Below are positions 1 through 9,420 of a DNA stretch of 64,000 nucleotides, one piece after another (position 1 is the stretch's first letter; each line of letters begins with the position of its first letter). The stretch covers positions 186,001-250,000 of the forward strand of contig NZ_LQIU01000012.1 of NCBI RefSeq assembly GCF_001499995.1, written 5' to 3'. This DNA is from Mycobacterium sp. IS-1496. Lineage in GTDB: Bacteria; Actinomycetota; Actinomycetes; Mycobacteriales; Mycobacteriaceae. Below the pieces are notes generated by a model. It saw only the letters and a list, made by a program, of their open reading frames with translations. It had not been told where the DNA came from and did not search any database. A program made the position numbers and the translations under genes.

Positions 1-476
1 GAACGGTGGCAGCATCCGGATCTCGCCGGCCACCCGGTGCGACGCCTGCCTGCCGGCCAGCCCGAGGGGACCGATCGAGCGGACGGTGACGAGCGCGGAC
101 CGTAGATCGCCACGACGGGTCGGGCGCAGTGCGGTGCGCACCGTCATCCGTTGGCCCGCAGGAAGATTCACCTCGTGAGCGCGCGGGGCGCCGTGCGCAC
201 TCGGCGGCCAGGCGTCGCGCAACCGTCCGCGTAACCGCCGCCCGCCCGGGTTGTGCACGTCGAGCACCGACTCGACCGACTGGCCGAGCCGGGCGGCGGT
301 GTCCCCGGACCGGGTCACCTCCAACCGGCGAGGACTCGCGGCCAGCGCGATGTCCACGACGAGCGCGAGCAGGAGCACACCCGCCAGCGCCGCGAACGCC
401 ATCGCCGGGGCGGGCGCCACGGCGATCGGCAGCACGCACAGCAGTGCGACCAGCGCCGCACGCCCGGTGAGGACCA

Positions 477-477
<1 letters not shown>
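1..477 (-). CDS. DUF58 domain protein, N-terminal part (runs off the left edge)
   Basis: The first 159 codons of a DUF58 protein are visible. It begins at a GTG that overlaps the MoxR stop by one base (TAGTG) and runs out of the window. Two hydrophobic helices fill roughly residues 5-45. They are followed by the beta-rich domain typical of the family, which contains 'SVLDVHNPG' and 'RSIGPLGLAGR'. DUF58 proteins carry a degenerate von Willebrand-A-like domain and are encoded beside MoxR ATPases. The pair is thought to help assemble or activate membrane or periplasmic complexes, but no exact substrate is known. The order matches the Rv3693 position of M. tuberculosis. The C-terminal half, including any MIDAS residues, cannot be judged from this window. 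Confidence 0.85.
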
Positions 478-1462
<985 letters not shown>

Positions 1463-1466
<4 letters not shown>

Positions 1467-2605
1467 GAGTGGGCGACCTGCCTTTCGATGTCGTCGAGGT
1501 GATGGGCGATGGTGACCAGATCGGCGTCGGTGTCCGGGGCCGGGCCGTACAGTGCGCGCGCGACACCCTGCGGGTCGGCGCCGGTCCGCTGGGCGACGGC
1601 CTGGACGACCGCCGGTGGCTGGGCGTGGGCGGGCAGGCCGAGCCGAGGCAGCAGACGGGCGCGGGTCGCGGTGCGCAGCGCGTCGGCGGCGCGGTCGCGG
1701 GCGCGCCGGGACCGGTACAGCCTGCCGCGGCCCTCGACGGTCTCGGACGCCCGGATGACGACCGGAAGTTGTTCGGCGACAAGCGGTCCCAGTCGTCTTC
1801 CCTGCCAGATCGCGAGCAGGACCACCGCCAGCGACAACTGCAGGACGATCCAGCTGACCTGGTCGGGGATGAGGTCGGACAGGCCCGCGGTTCCGGCGCC
1901 GCCCTCCCGCTCCTGTGGGGCGAACCAGATGACCCGTGACGCGCCGCCCACCAGGTTCATCGCGAGCGCGGCGTTGCCCTGTTCGAGCAGCCCGGCGTTC
2001 GTCATGAAACCGGACGTGCCCACCACGGTGGTCGTGCGATCCGCGTCGGTGTAGCGCACCAGCGCACCGTCATAGCACCGGGTCAGCGCCGGGCCCTGCT
2101 CGGTCGCCCGGTAGGTCTCGGCCAGTCCGAGTTGCGCGTCGCCCGCGCGATTCGCCTCGCGCAGATCGCAATCCGGCGCGGGGGCGAATGAACTGACCCC
2201 GTCCGAGCGCACCTCCGGCGCGAGTGCTTCGCGTGCCCGGGACACGGGTTGGACCAGCAGGCGGTCACCCGGCAGGTCGGCCAGCCGCCGCAACTGCTCG
2301 TCGTCGGTCAGGCGGTGCGTCTCGGCGAACACGATCAGCGTGCCGGCGCGGGCCGCCTTCTCGACGTCGGCGACGCTGCGGGCCTCCACCACCTCGACGC
2401 CGCGGTCACGCAGCAGCGTGACCAGAGCCCGGACCCCGTCGGGGGAGGTCGACTGCGGATCCATCGGCGCGCCGGGACGCGACGCGGTCAGCAAGGTGCC
2501 GACCGTCGCCACCGCGACGATGACGACGAGGGCGAGGACCACCCAGCGTGAGGCGCGCAGGCGCTGTCCGACAGTCGGCCCGACCGCCGTGGCAGGACGC
2601 GTCAT
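1463..2605 (-). CDS. DUF4350 membrane protein of the MoxR cluster
   Basis: A 380-residue protein with one N-terminal transmembrane helix (about residues 22-42), a long extracytoplasmic domain and a second helix near residue 260. That helix leads into a basic cytoplasmic tail. The middle has the DUF4350 pattern of an N-terminal 'SPDGVRALVTLLRDRGVEV' segment that resembles GldG/unknown-ligand binding folds. The start is taken as the ATG at 2605, which forms an ATGA overlap with the upstream DUF4129 gene; an in-frame codon five residues earlier is less likely. The position matches Rv3691. Function is unknown; the family always travels with MoxR, DUF58 and DUF4129 genes. Confidence 0.85.
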
Positions 2606-3252
2606 CGCACCTCCGCCCAACCCGTTTCGGCCCGCCGCGCGTCGACGGTGTGGCCGGCCTGCGCACCGGACGAGCGGATGTGGTCGTCGAGGGCGGCCAC
2701 CGAGCGGTACGCGGTCTCCGTTCCGGGCCGGTCACCGTAGGTGACGTCGTTGAATGCCGTTGCGGCGTCCCGCAATTCGCCCGACAGCCGGGGCAGCGCA
2801 AGGCCGGCTTCGGTGGCCAGCTCCGTGGCGGTGCGGCCGGGAACCGGTGGGAGCACGCCGGATTCCTCGAGTTGCCGGGCGATCGCCCGCAACCGGTGGC
2901 GGATCGCCAGCGACCACTGGCCGGCCGCGGCATGCTGTTCGGCGGTCACGCGGTGTTCGGCGGCACTCAGTTCGTGGCCCCCGTAGAGGGAGGGGCCGCC
3001 CCGGTCGGTGCGCATGGTCCTGCGGGCGACGCGCACGGCCACCACCACCGCGACGGCAAACAGCAGGAGGAGCACGGTGATGGTCAGCCATCCGCCGGGC
3101 ACACCGGCCCCGCCCTGGGCGATGCGGTACACGAGGTCGTTGAGCAGTTCGGACAGCCGATCGGTCAGCGACGCCCTGGGATAGATCGGCTTGTCGAGCT
3201 CGCGCTGGGCGGCCTCGTGCGCGGCGTCGCGATCGATGTCTACGGTCGGCAC
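2602..3252 (-). CDS. DUF4129 membrane protein
   Basis: A 216-residue protein with one central transmembrane helix (about residues 55-77), a short N-terminal outside segment and a cytoplasmic DUF4129 domain. The domain contains 'GQWSLAIRHRLRAIARQLEE' and 'GRTATELATEAG', the conserved parts of the family. It begins with GTG three bases after the stop of the upstream gene and ends in an ATGA overlap with the DUF4350 gene, so it is translationally coupled. DUF4129 domains are found in transglutaminase-like and MoxR-linked membrane proteins. No catalytic residues are seen and the biochemical role is unknown. Position equals Rv3690. Confidence 0.85.
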   Translation of the reverse strand: MPTVDIDRDAAHEAAQRELDKPIYPRASLTDRLSELLNDLVYRIAQGGAGVPGGWLTITVLLLLFAVAVVVAVRVARRTMRTDRGGPSLYGGHELSAAEHRVTAEQHAAAGQWSLAIRHRLRAIARQLEESGVLPPVPGRTATELATEAGLALPRLSGELRDAATAFNDVTYGDRPGTETAYRSVAALDDHIRSSGAQAGHTVDARRAETGWAEVR

Positions 3253-3253
3253 G

Positions 3254-4519
3254 TCACGGGCGGCGGGTCAGCCACAGGTGGTCGGTGGAGTAGGCCGGAA
3301 CATACGGGCCCGCCGCCGCACCGGTGTGCAGCACCAGATCGAAGGCCTCGGACCGGATCCTGCGGTCGGTGTAGAGCAGGACGACGACTCCCGCGCTGAA
3401 GGGGGCGGTGAGGATCTGGCCGATCGCCGCGCCGACCGCGACGAGGATCAGGCCCACCACCACGCCACCGTCGGACCCGGATCCCGCGAGCAGTTGTCCA
3501 CCGAAGCTGAACGGCACCCCGACGGCGCCCGCGATGACGGCCGCCGCGAGCGCGGCCAGGACCCAGATGCCCAGCACCCGCCAGAAGTCCCTCTTCACCA
3601 GCGCGAACGAGCGTCGCGCCGCATCGACGATCCCGAGACGTTCCAGGACGATCAGCGCGGGGGTGAACACCAGCGAGGTGGCGACGTAGACGATCAGCAG
3701 GAACGCGGCGATGACCAGCGGAGCGCCGACCAGGAAGGCGGCGACACCGCCGCCGATGGTCTCGGCCGCGATGACCACCACCACGACGACCACGATCAGC
3801 AGCACGACCGCCAGGGCCTCGAGGGCGGTGAAGCCGAGCAGCGCGAGCAGTCTGCCCTTCATCCGCTGCCACGCTTCGCCGATGGTGATGTCGGCCCCGA
3901 ACACCGCGCGTCCGACGATGACCGTCAGCATGCCGCTGAGCACGACCGATGCCAGGGCGGTGGTGATCGACCCGGCCAGCGAGGACCCCGACAGCACGGC
4001 GACGTCGCCCGCGGTGGGCTCGCCGCCGAGGGTGGGGTCGAGGTCACCGGTGGCGATCAGCGGGCCCAGGATCTGCAGGGCGAGTGAGATGAGCTGGGCG
4101 GCGACGACCACGATCGCGGTCAGCCCGAGTGTGGCCTTCGGATTGCGCCGGATGTAGTTGACCGCCCCGTTGAAGATGTCGGACAACCCGAGCGGACGTA
4201 ACGGGATGACACCGGGTTTGAGCACCCCGGGCTGTGCGTACCCGTGCGGGGGCGGGTATCCCGGCGGTGGTGGGTAACCCTGTTGGTAGCCCGGCGGCGG
4301 ATAGCCCTGTTGATGACCCGGTGCCGGGTAGCCCGGTTGGTAGCCGGGTGGGGGATGGCCCTGTTGGTGACCCGGCGGCGGATACCCCTGCTGGTAGCCG
4401 GGGGGCGGGTAGCCCTGCGGTGCATACGGCGGTGCATACGGCGGTGGAACGTGACCGGGTGGACCCTGTGCTGGCGGCGGCGGGTCGACCTGGCCGGGCC
4501 CGCCGGCGTCGTTGCTCAT
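3254..4519 (-). CDS. Multi-pass membrane protein with Pro/Gly/Tyr/Gln repeat tail (Rv3689-like)
   Basis: About 421 residues. The first 95 form a low-complexity cytoplasmic arm of nine-residue repeats on the theme GYPPPGYQQ. After that come roughly six hydrophobic segments resembling the membrane part of glycerophosphodiester phosphodiesterases (for example 'GLSDIFNGAVNYIRRNPKATL'). No phosphodiesterase catalytic domain is present. The start is placed at the ATG of MSNDAGGPG; a longer frame beginning 12 codons earlier lacks a good reason. It is the first gene of the DUF4129-DUF4350-MoxR-DUF58 operon and is divergent from the yqeY gene. Proline/tyrosine-rich tails of this sort occur on mycobacterial membrane proteins, but the function here is unknown. 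Confidence 0.85.
   Translation of the reverse strand: MSNDAGGPGQVDPPPPAQGPPGHVPPPYAPPYAPQGYPPPGYQQGYPPPGHQQGHPPPGYQPGYPAPGHQQGYPPPGYQQGYPPPPGYPPPHGYAQPGVLKPGVIPLRPLGLSDIFNGAVNYIRRNPKATLGLTAIVVVAAQLISLALQILGPLIATGDLDPTLGGEPTAGDVAVLSGSSLAGSITTALASVVLSGMLTVIVGRAVFGADITIGEAWQRMKGRLLALLGFTALEALAVVLLIVVVVVVVIAAETIGGGVAAFLVGAPLVIAAFLLIVYVATSLVFTPALIVLERLGIVDAARRSFALVKRDFWRVLGIWVLAALAAAVIAGAVGVPFSFGGQLLAGSGSDGGVVVGLILVAVGAAIGQILTAPFSAGVVVLLYTDRRIRSEAFDLVLHTGAAAGPYVPAYSTDHLWLTRRP
4280..4414 (-). repeat. Five 27-bp coding repeats (GYPPPGYQQ type)
   Basis: Five consecutive nine-residue units (residues 36-80 of the membrane protein) read GYPPPGYQQ, GYPPPGHQQ, GHPPPGYQP, GYPAPGHQQ and GYPPPGYQQ. The tract keeps frame and is part of the gene. 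Such repeats can change length between strains by slippage. Confidence 0.85.
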
Positions 4520-4608
4520 GGCCACCATCCTGTCGATCACCACGCCAATTGACAACGTGGCACGCGTCTTTGCGGCTACGACGGGTCGGGCCGCCGGGGG
4601 TACCGGCG

Positions 4609-4614
4609 TAGTTT
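4609..4614 (+). promoter_or_regulatory. -10 box of a leaderless promoter for yqeY
   Basis: TAGTTT fits the mycobacterial TANNNT -10 pattern and ends seven bases before the ATG at 4622, so transcription would begin at or next to the start codon. No Shine-Dalgarno sequence is present, which agrees with leaderless translation. Confidence 0.5.
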
Positions 4615-4621
4615 CGTTGGC

Positions 4622-5086
4622 ATGGCGGAACTCAAAGCTCGGCTACGCGCGGACCTCACGACCGCGATGAAGACACAGGACAAACTCCGCACGGCCACGC
4701 TGCGGATGCTGCTCGCCGCGATCCAGACCGAGGAGGTCTCCGGTAGGGAGGCGCGGGAGCTGACCGACGACGACGTGATCAAGGTGCTCGCGCGGGAGTC
4801 GCGCAAGCGCGGTGAGGCGGCCGAGGTCTACACCCAGAACGGGCGCGGTGAACTGGCTGCCAACGAACACGCCGAGGCCCGCATCATCGACGAGTACCTG
4901 CCGACCCCGCTGACGGAGGCCGAACTGGCCGACGTCGTCGACACCGCGATGGCGCAGGTCGCCGAACAACTCGGTGAGCGCCCCACGATGAAGCAGATGG
5001 GGCAGGTCATGAAGGCCGCGTCGGCGATCGCCGCGGGAAAGGCCGACGGATCCCGCTTGTCCGCGGCCGTCAAGGCGCGTCTGTAG
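4622..5086 (+). CDS. GatB/YqeY-domain protein
   Basis: A 154-residue stand-alone YqeY protein, related to the tail domain of the GatB amidotransferase subunit. The family hallmarks are visible: 'LRADLTTAMKTQDKLRTATLRMLLAAIQTEE' as the first helical hairpin and 'EYLPTPLTEAEL' before the second half. 'KQMGQVMKAASAIAAGKADGSRLSAAVKARL' forms the C-terminal tRNA-tail-like domain. Free-standing YqeY proteins are believed to act on tRNA or aminoacyl-tRNA, but the exact role is not settled. It has its own leaderless promoter and is divergent from the MoxR cluster, at the Rv3688c position. Confidence 0.92.
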   Translation: MAELKARLRADLTTAMKTQDKLRTATLRMLLAAIQTEEVSGREARELTDDDVIKVLARESRKRGEAAEVYTQNGRGELAANEHAEARIIDEYLPTPLTEAELADVVDTAMAQVAEQLGERPTMKQMGQVMKAASAIAAGKADGSRLSAAVKARL

Positions 5087-5164
5087 TGCGCGCGTAAAGC
5101 GCAGTCGCGCAGGGTGTTCCGTGGCCGTCGTTTGCACCCCCACGCCACGGGCTATTCGGACGCC

Positions 5165-6151
5165 ATGACGCGCTTTGGCTACACCCTGATGACCGAGCAG
5201 AGCGGACCCAAGGATCTCGTCCGCTACGCCGCCGCCGCGGAGAGCGCCGGATTCGACTTCGAAGTCTCCAGCGACCACTACTCACCGTGGCTCGCGGCCC
5301 AGGGCCATGCGCCGAACGCCTGGACCGTCCTGGGCGCCGTCGCGCACGTCACCGAACGCGTCGAACTGTTCACCTACGTGACCTGCCCGACGATGCGCTA
5401 CCACCCCGCGATCGTCGCGCAGCAGGCCGCGACGCTGCAGATCCTCGCCGACGGCCGCTTCACCCTCGGCCTCGGCACCGGCGAGAACCTCAACGAACAC
5501 GTCGTCGGCAAGGGCTGGCCCACGGTCGCCCGGCGCCAGGACATGCTGCGCGAGGCCATCCAGATCATCCGCGAACTGTTCACCGGCGAGGTGGTCGACT
5601 GGCGCGGGGAGTACTTCGAGATCGACTCGGCCCGCCTGTGGGACCTGCCCGAGACGCCGGTCGGCATCGCCGCGGCCGTCTCCGGCGAGCGTTCGGTCGA
5701 GGCGTTCGCCCAACTCGCCGACCACCTCATCGCCGTCGAGCCGAACAAAGACCTCGTCGACGCGTGGCATGACGCGCGGCGCGCGACGGGTCTGCCCGGA
5801 CACGTGCGGGTGGTCGGTCAGATCCCGATCTGCTGGGACCCGGACCGGGAGGCGGCGGTCGCGCGGGCACACGAGCAGTTCCGGTGGTTCGCCGGCGGCT
5901 GGGCCGTCAACGCCGATCTACCGACCACGGCGGGGTTCGCCGGTGCGACGCAGTTCGTGCGCCCGGAGGACACCGCGGAGTCGATCCCGTGCGGCCCGGA
6001 CCTCGATGCGATCGTCGAATCCGTCAGCGCGTACTGGAAGGCCGGGTTCACCGACATCGCCCTGGTGCAGGTGGGCGACGAGGGCCAGGACCGGTTCCTG
6101 GCCGAGGCCGCCGGCCCGCTGCTGGAGAAGTTGCGCTCCGCGGCGGCGTGA
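5165..6151 (+). CDS. F420-dependent LLM-class oxidoreductase (G6PDH-like subfamily)
   Basis: A 328-residue luciferase-like TIM-barrel protein. The N-terminal 'FGYTLMTEQSGPKDLVRYA' and 'FDFEVSSDHYSPWL' segments are typical. So are 'LGLGTGENLNEHVVG', which binds cofactor phosphate, and 'KDLVDAWHDA' near the centre. They place it in the F420-dependent, glucose-6-phosphate-dehydrogenase-like subfamily (TIGR03557 type, from memory). These enzymes use the deazaflavin F420, abundant in mycobacteria, to oxidise or reduce small substrates; the substrate here is unknown. The ATG at 5165 gives the normal family N-terminus, and a 17-codon upstream extension looks non-coding. It is convergent with the next gene, four bases away. 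Confidence 0.9.
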   Translation: MTRFGYTLMTEQSGPKDLVRYAAAAESAGFDFEVSSDHYSPWLAAQGHAPNAWTVLGAVAHVTERVELFTYVTCPTMRYHPAIVAQQAATLQILADGRFTLGLGTGENLNEHVVGKGWPTVARRQDMLREAIQIIRELFTGEVVDWRGEYFEIDSARLWDLPETPVGIAAAVSGERSVEAFAQLADHLIAVEPNKDLVDAWHDARRATGLPGHVRVVGQIPICWDPDREAAVARAHEQFRWFAGGWAVNADLPTTAGFAGATQFVRPEDTAESIPCGPDLDAIVESVSAYWKAGFTDIALVQVGDEGQDRFLAEAAGPLLEKLRSAAA

Positions 6152-6155
6152 CGCG

Positions 6156-6374
6156 TCAGCTGTAGGCGAGCTCGGACGAGCTGTCGAGCCGCAACTCGTC
6201 GCCGGCCCGGCGTTCCACGAGCAGTGGGATGAAATCGCGGATGAGGCTGTCGGCGAAGTCGGCGTAGGCGTCCTCGACGGCGATCGAGACGCGGCCCTCG
6301 GGCATCTCCGCGAACTTCGCGACGAGCCTGTCCTTGACTTCATCGATCAGTTCGCGCTCACTCTTCTTCGACAC
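6156..6374 (-). CDS. Small three-helix-bundle protein
   Basis: A 72-residue protein starting at GTG (VSKKSERELIDEVKDRL). It is predicted to be three amphipathic helices and is rich in Glu and Lys early on, with 'VAKFAEMPEGRVSIAVEDAYADF' between helices one and two. It resembles the short 'three-helix bundle dimerisation' proteins common in mycobacteria, for which no function is established. A longer frame upstream of the GTG has arginine-rich, non-coding composition and was rejected. It is convergent with the F420 oxidoreductase, separated by only four bases. Confidence 0.75.
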   Translation of the reverse strand: MSKKSERELIDEVKDRLVAKFAEMPEGRVSIAVEDAYADFADSLIRDFIPLLVERRAGDELRLDSSSELAYS

Positions 6375-6511
6375 GGATCGATTGTCGAGTGAGCGGAACC
6401 TGCGGGCAACGTTCGATACGTCACAACACTTGACACTTGTCAATCGACTGTATGGCCGGGTTGAGCCCCGCGCCGGACGGGTAGTCCCGCCGTGACGAGA
6501 GGAGGGCGCCC

Positions 6512-6670
6512 GTGCCCCGTGGAGAAGGCATCTACGACGAGGAACACGCCGACGAGCCCAAGGGTGGCCGACCCGGCCCGACCGATCAGGGTGGTGAGGG
6601 CGGGATGGCCTCACGTGAGGTGGCCCCGGAGATCACCACGTCCGAGAACACCGAGGAGTCACCGGAGTAG
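6512..6670 (+). CDS. 52-residue acidic, disordered small protein
   Basis: A short gene with a strong ribosome site: GAGGAGGG lies about eight bases before the GTG (VPRGEGIYDEEHADEPK). The product is 52 residues, rich in Glu, Gly and Pro, with no hydrophobic segment, and ends TSENTEESPE. Codon choice (GC-rich third positions, few rare codons) fits its neighbours. No family was recognised. It is convergent with the next minus-strand gene, three bases away. The ribosome site, the start and the composition make a real gene likely, but there is no independent support. Confidence 0.6.
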   Translation: MPRGEGIYDEEHADEPKGGRPGPTDQGGEGGMASREVAPEITTSENTEESPE

Positions 6671-6673
6671 CGG

Positions 6674-7327
6674 TCACTCGGCGTCGCGGCCTTCCCGGCT
6701 GCGGCGGTAGGCCGCGCGGCGGAAGTCGGTCAGCCACCCCGGTGCCAGCGACACCCCGGGTGCGGTGTTGAGGGTCGGGTCGAACGACAGGTCCTTGTCC
6801 GGCGGGATCACCTCGGACAGCGCCAACCGGGCCAGCGGGCCGAATTCGCCTGTGCCCGCGGCTTGATCGATGCTGAACTCGAGATCGCCGCGAGCGAGGC
6901 GGTCGGTGATGGTGTCGAGTGACAGCCCCGGCCGGTCGAGTTTGGTCGACAGGTGCGCCCGGACCCACCACACGCCGCCTTCGTACCGCAACGGCATCAG
7001 GCTCGAGTAGGTGGTGTTGTCCCAGGAAGCGGTGGGCAGCAACAGGAAACGGTTGAGCGCTGTGGTCGCCAGCAGGATGTCCCACGGACGGGAATCCTTC
7101 GTCATCCGCCAGGCCAGCCCGGCGATGTCCGGGACCGAACCCGGCAGGCCGACCGCCTTGGAGACCCGGCCGATCACGTCGCCCGATTCGATCGGCAGCC
7201 CCTGACCGGGCGGGGCGACCCGCTCGATGCGGCCACGGGCGAGCACCCCGGCGGGGTGGAACAACCTGCGCTGGCGCACCGCGGCGCCGACTTCAACGGG
7301 TAGCGCGAGGAGATCTGAGACGTTCAC
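6674..7327 (-). CDS. Conserved protein of unknown function (217 aa)
   Basis: A 217-residue soluble protein. The GTG at 7327 (VNVSDLLALPVEVG) is preferred because the preceding 24 residues of the open frame look non-coding. Segments such as 'GVLARGRIERVAPPGQGLPI', 'PDIAGLAWRM' and 'LSSLMPLRYEGGVWWVRAHL'-like blocks (about residues 30-135) suggest an alpha/beta fold. No catalytic motif was recognised. Similar mycobacterial proteins are sometimes labelled phosphodiesterase or catalase-like without evidence. It is divergent from the HemK-like methylase gene. Confidence 0.75.
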   Translation of the reverse strand: MNVSDLLALPVEVGAAVRQRRLFHPAGVLARGRIERVAPPGQGLPIESGDVIGRVSKAVGLPGSVPDIAGLAWRMTKDSRPWDILLATTALNRFLLLPTASWDNTTYSSLMPLRYEGGVWWVRAHLSTKLDRPGLSLDTITDRLARGDLEFSIDQAAGTGEFGPLARLALSEVIPPDKDLSFDPTLNTAPGVSLAPGWLTDFRRAAYRRSREGRDAE

Positions 7328-7441
7328 GCCTGTTCGGGTGCCCGCCCTAACAGCAGCGCAAACGGGGTGTGCTGGTTTAACAAGCGCGATACAGGGCATT
7401 AATCACCCCAGCTAATGACCCCTTGACGTCGAGAGGCCGAT

Positions 7442-8137
7442 GTGACGACTGCATACACCGACGAGCGCGACACCGTGGTCGCCGCGGACGGCGTGTACGC
7501 CCCGCAGGAAGATTCGCAACTGCTGATCGACATCATGGAGAAGACCGGTCTCGCCGTCGGTCGTCGTGCCGTCGATTTGTGCACGGGCAGTGGAGTGGTC
7601 GCGGTCAACGCCGCCCTCCAGGGCGCCTCGTCGGTCACCGCCTTCGACATCTGCCCGCGCGCGGTGCGCTGCGCGCGCGGCAATGCGCTCAGCGCCGGGG
7701 TCGACGTGGACGTCCATCTCGGGTCCTGGGCGCGCGCAGTGGAGTTCACGCCGTTCGACCTCGTCACGTGCAACCCGCCGTACGTTCCGCACGCCCCCGA
7801 GGCCGACCGGGAGCCCGTGCCGTCGAGCGTCGGACCCGCCCGCGCGTGGGACGCCGGCTACGACGGCCGCATGGTCCTCGATCCGCTCTGCGAGGCGGTG
7901 CCCGATCTGCTGGCTCCCGGCGGCAGCCTGCTGCTCGTGCAATCCGAGTTCGCCGATCCGCGCAGCACGCTGGCCGCGCTGTCGAGTGCCGGGCTGGATG
8001 CGGAAGTGATTGCCTGGCAGTGGATTCCGTTCGGTCCCGTGCTGACTGCACGGGCGGAATGGCTCGAGGAGACCGGGCGTCTGGATCCGGGCCGACGCGA
8101 AGAAGAGCTGCTGGTCATCCGGGCGGACAAGCCATGA
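7442..8137 (+). CDS. HemK/PrmC-related class I methyltransferase
   Basis: A 231-residue SAM-dependent methyltransferase. The SAM site is visible as 'VDLCTGSGVVAVNAAL' (motif I, about residues 43-58), followed by the acidic 'VTAFDICPRAVRCAR'. The NPPY tetrapeptide (CNPPYVPH, near residue 110) is the signature of enzymes that methylate amide nitrogens, such as glutamine N5 in release factors. The short N-terminus places it with HemK-related putative methylases rather than the PrmC that modifies RF1/RF2, so the target is unknown. Its stop overlaps the ATG of the CDGSH gene (ATGA), so the two are coupled. Confidence 0.88.
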   Translation: MTTAYTDERDTVVAADGVYAPQEDSQLLIDIMEKTGLAVGRRAVDLCTGSGVVAVNAALQGASSVTAFDICPRAVRCARGNALSAGVDVDVHLGSWARAVEFTPFDLVTCNPPYVPHAPEADREPVPSSVGPARAWDAGYDGRMVLDPLCEAVPDLLAPGGSLLLVQSEFADPRSTLAALSSAGLDAEVIAWQWIPFGPVLTARAEWLEETGRLDPGRREEELLVIRADKP

Positions 8138-8361
8138 CCGGACCGCGCACCGTGCGGGTGGTGCAGGGCGGCCCCATCATGGTGGAGGGGCCGGTGCGCA
8201 TCGAGATGCCCGACGGCAGCGTGGTGGAATCCGACCGGTTCATGGTCGCGATCTGCGCCTGCAAACGCAGTAAGAACTATCCGTTGTGCGATACCAGCCA
8301 CCGTCGGCGCCGCCGTGGCGACGCCGACGCCGCTGCGTCGTCAGCCCAGCGGCCGGCGTAG
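8134..8361 (+). CDS. CDGSH iron-sulfur domain protein
   Basis: A 75-residue protein holding one CDGSH-type [2Fe-2S] motif: Cys41-x-Cys43 followed by Cys52-Asp and His56 in CACKRSKNYPLCDTSH. This is the three-cysteine, one-histidine ligand set of the mitoNEET-like family. The C-terminal 20 residues are Arg- and Ala-rich. The gene is coupled to the methylase by an ATGA overlap, and its last 21 bases overlap the convergent iron-dependent redox enzyme gene. The neighbourhood suggests a role in iron-sulfur or redox handling; no specific function is known. Confidence 0.88.
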   Translation: MTGPRTVRVVQGGPIMVEGPVRIEMPDGSVVESDRFMVAICACKRSKNYPLCDTSHRRRRRGDADAAASSAQRPA

Positions 8362-9360
8362 CGACGTCTCGCCGGCGGTCCAGCACGCCATCAGGTGATC
8401 GGCCAGCCGGTCCTCGACGAAGGCGTGCGCCCGGATGCCGAACACGACGTCGGTGTCGAGGTGCGGTTCCCGGGCCACCAGGTCGCCCACGACATCGGTG
8501 CGCACGACCTGCTCGTGGACGGCGTCGGCCTCGACGTGTTCACGGTAGAACGCGGCGCAGGTGTCCGGTGCGCCCATCCGCTCGAGCGCCTCGACCAGCC
8601 GGCGCGACCCGGGTGACGAGGTGATCTCGGTCGAGGCGAAGTGGCCGACCGCGGCTCCGCGCAGCGCGCGGTGCAGGCCGAACATCGACATCAGGTTGAC
8701 CGCGGCCAGCGCTTCGGCCGGTACCTCGTTGATGTAGCCGAGGTAGGTGGCGTCCAGGTCCGCGGCGACCATCAGATCGGCGAAGAGTTGCTGGTGCAGC
8801 TGCGGCCCGCGGCCGCCGCCGAACTCGTCGAACTCGACGGCGACGAACGACGCCTTGGCCTGTCCGGTCAGCCGGGGGATCGCGAAGGCGTGGGGATCGC
8901 CCTCCTTGAGGTGGTAGAGCGAGCGGTGCACGAAGTACTCCCGCATCTGCTCCCAGGTGCCCTTGTCGCGCAGGTAGTACGACGGGCCCTCACCGTCGAC
9001 GGGTTCGACGGCGAGTGCGGTCATCTCGGCGGCGGCCGTCTGGTCCTCGTCGATCTCCCCGACGTCGCGGCGCACCGCGCTCAGGAACGACTGTTCCATC
9101 TGCCCGCGCAGGTGCAGCAGCCCGGCGTTCCACTCCCAGTGCGGGTCGACGCCCGCGAAACCCCGGTAGTGCAGCTCGTAGCAGACGTAGAGCGCCAGTT
9201 GAAGATCGATGCCGTAGGGGTCTGAGTCGCCCAGCGACGCCTCGATGCGGGACAGGTGGTTGCGGGGGGCCCGCTCGGCGAGGGTGTTCACCACGGCCAG
9301 CGAGAGCGGGCCACGGGCGTCGGGCAACGTCGGTTCAACCATGATCGGCGCAAAGGTCAC
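8341..9360 (-). CDS. Iron-containing redox enzyme, haem-oxygenase-like fold
   Basis: A 339-residue all-helical protein of the family annotated 'iron-containing redox enzyme', with a haem-oxygenase-like diiron fold. Conserved stretches include 'LQLALYVCYELHYRGFAGV', 'AVEFDEFGGGRGPQLHQQLFADLM' (acidic and His residues suited to iron binding) and 'FYREHVEADAVHEQVV'. Relatives oxidise or cleave small carboxylic or amino substrates, but the substrate here is unknown. The start is the GTG at 9360; an ATG six codons on (9342) is an alternative. Its tail overlaps the CDGSH gene from the other strand by 21 bases, and the two stay together in related genomes as far as I recall. Confidence 0.85.
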   Translation of the reverse strand: MTFAPIMVEPTLPDARGPLSLAVVNTLAERAPRNHLSRIEASLGDSDPYGIDLQLALYVCYELHYRGFAGVDPHWEWNAGLLHLRGQMEQSFLSAVRRDVGEIDEDQTAAAEMTALAVEPVDGEGPSYYLRDKGTWEQMREYFVHRSLYHLKEGDPHAFAIPRLTGQAKASFVAVEFDEFGGGRGPQLHQQLFADLMVAADLDATYLGYINEVPAEALAAVNLMSMFGLHRALRGAAVGHFASTEITSSPGSRRLVEALERMGAPDTCAAFYREHVEADAVHEQVVRTDVVGDLVAREPHLDTDVVFGIRAHAFVEDRLADHLMACWTAGETSLRRPLG

Positions 9361-9420
9361 GCCTGGGAACTACCCGCTACTTGGTCTCTCCAATCGTTCC
9401 GGGCCGGGGCAATCGGTCCG

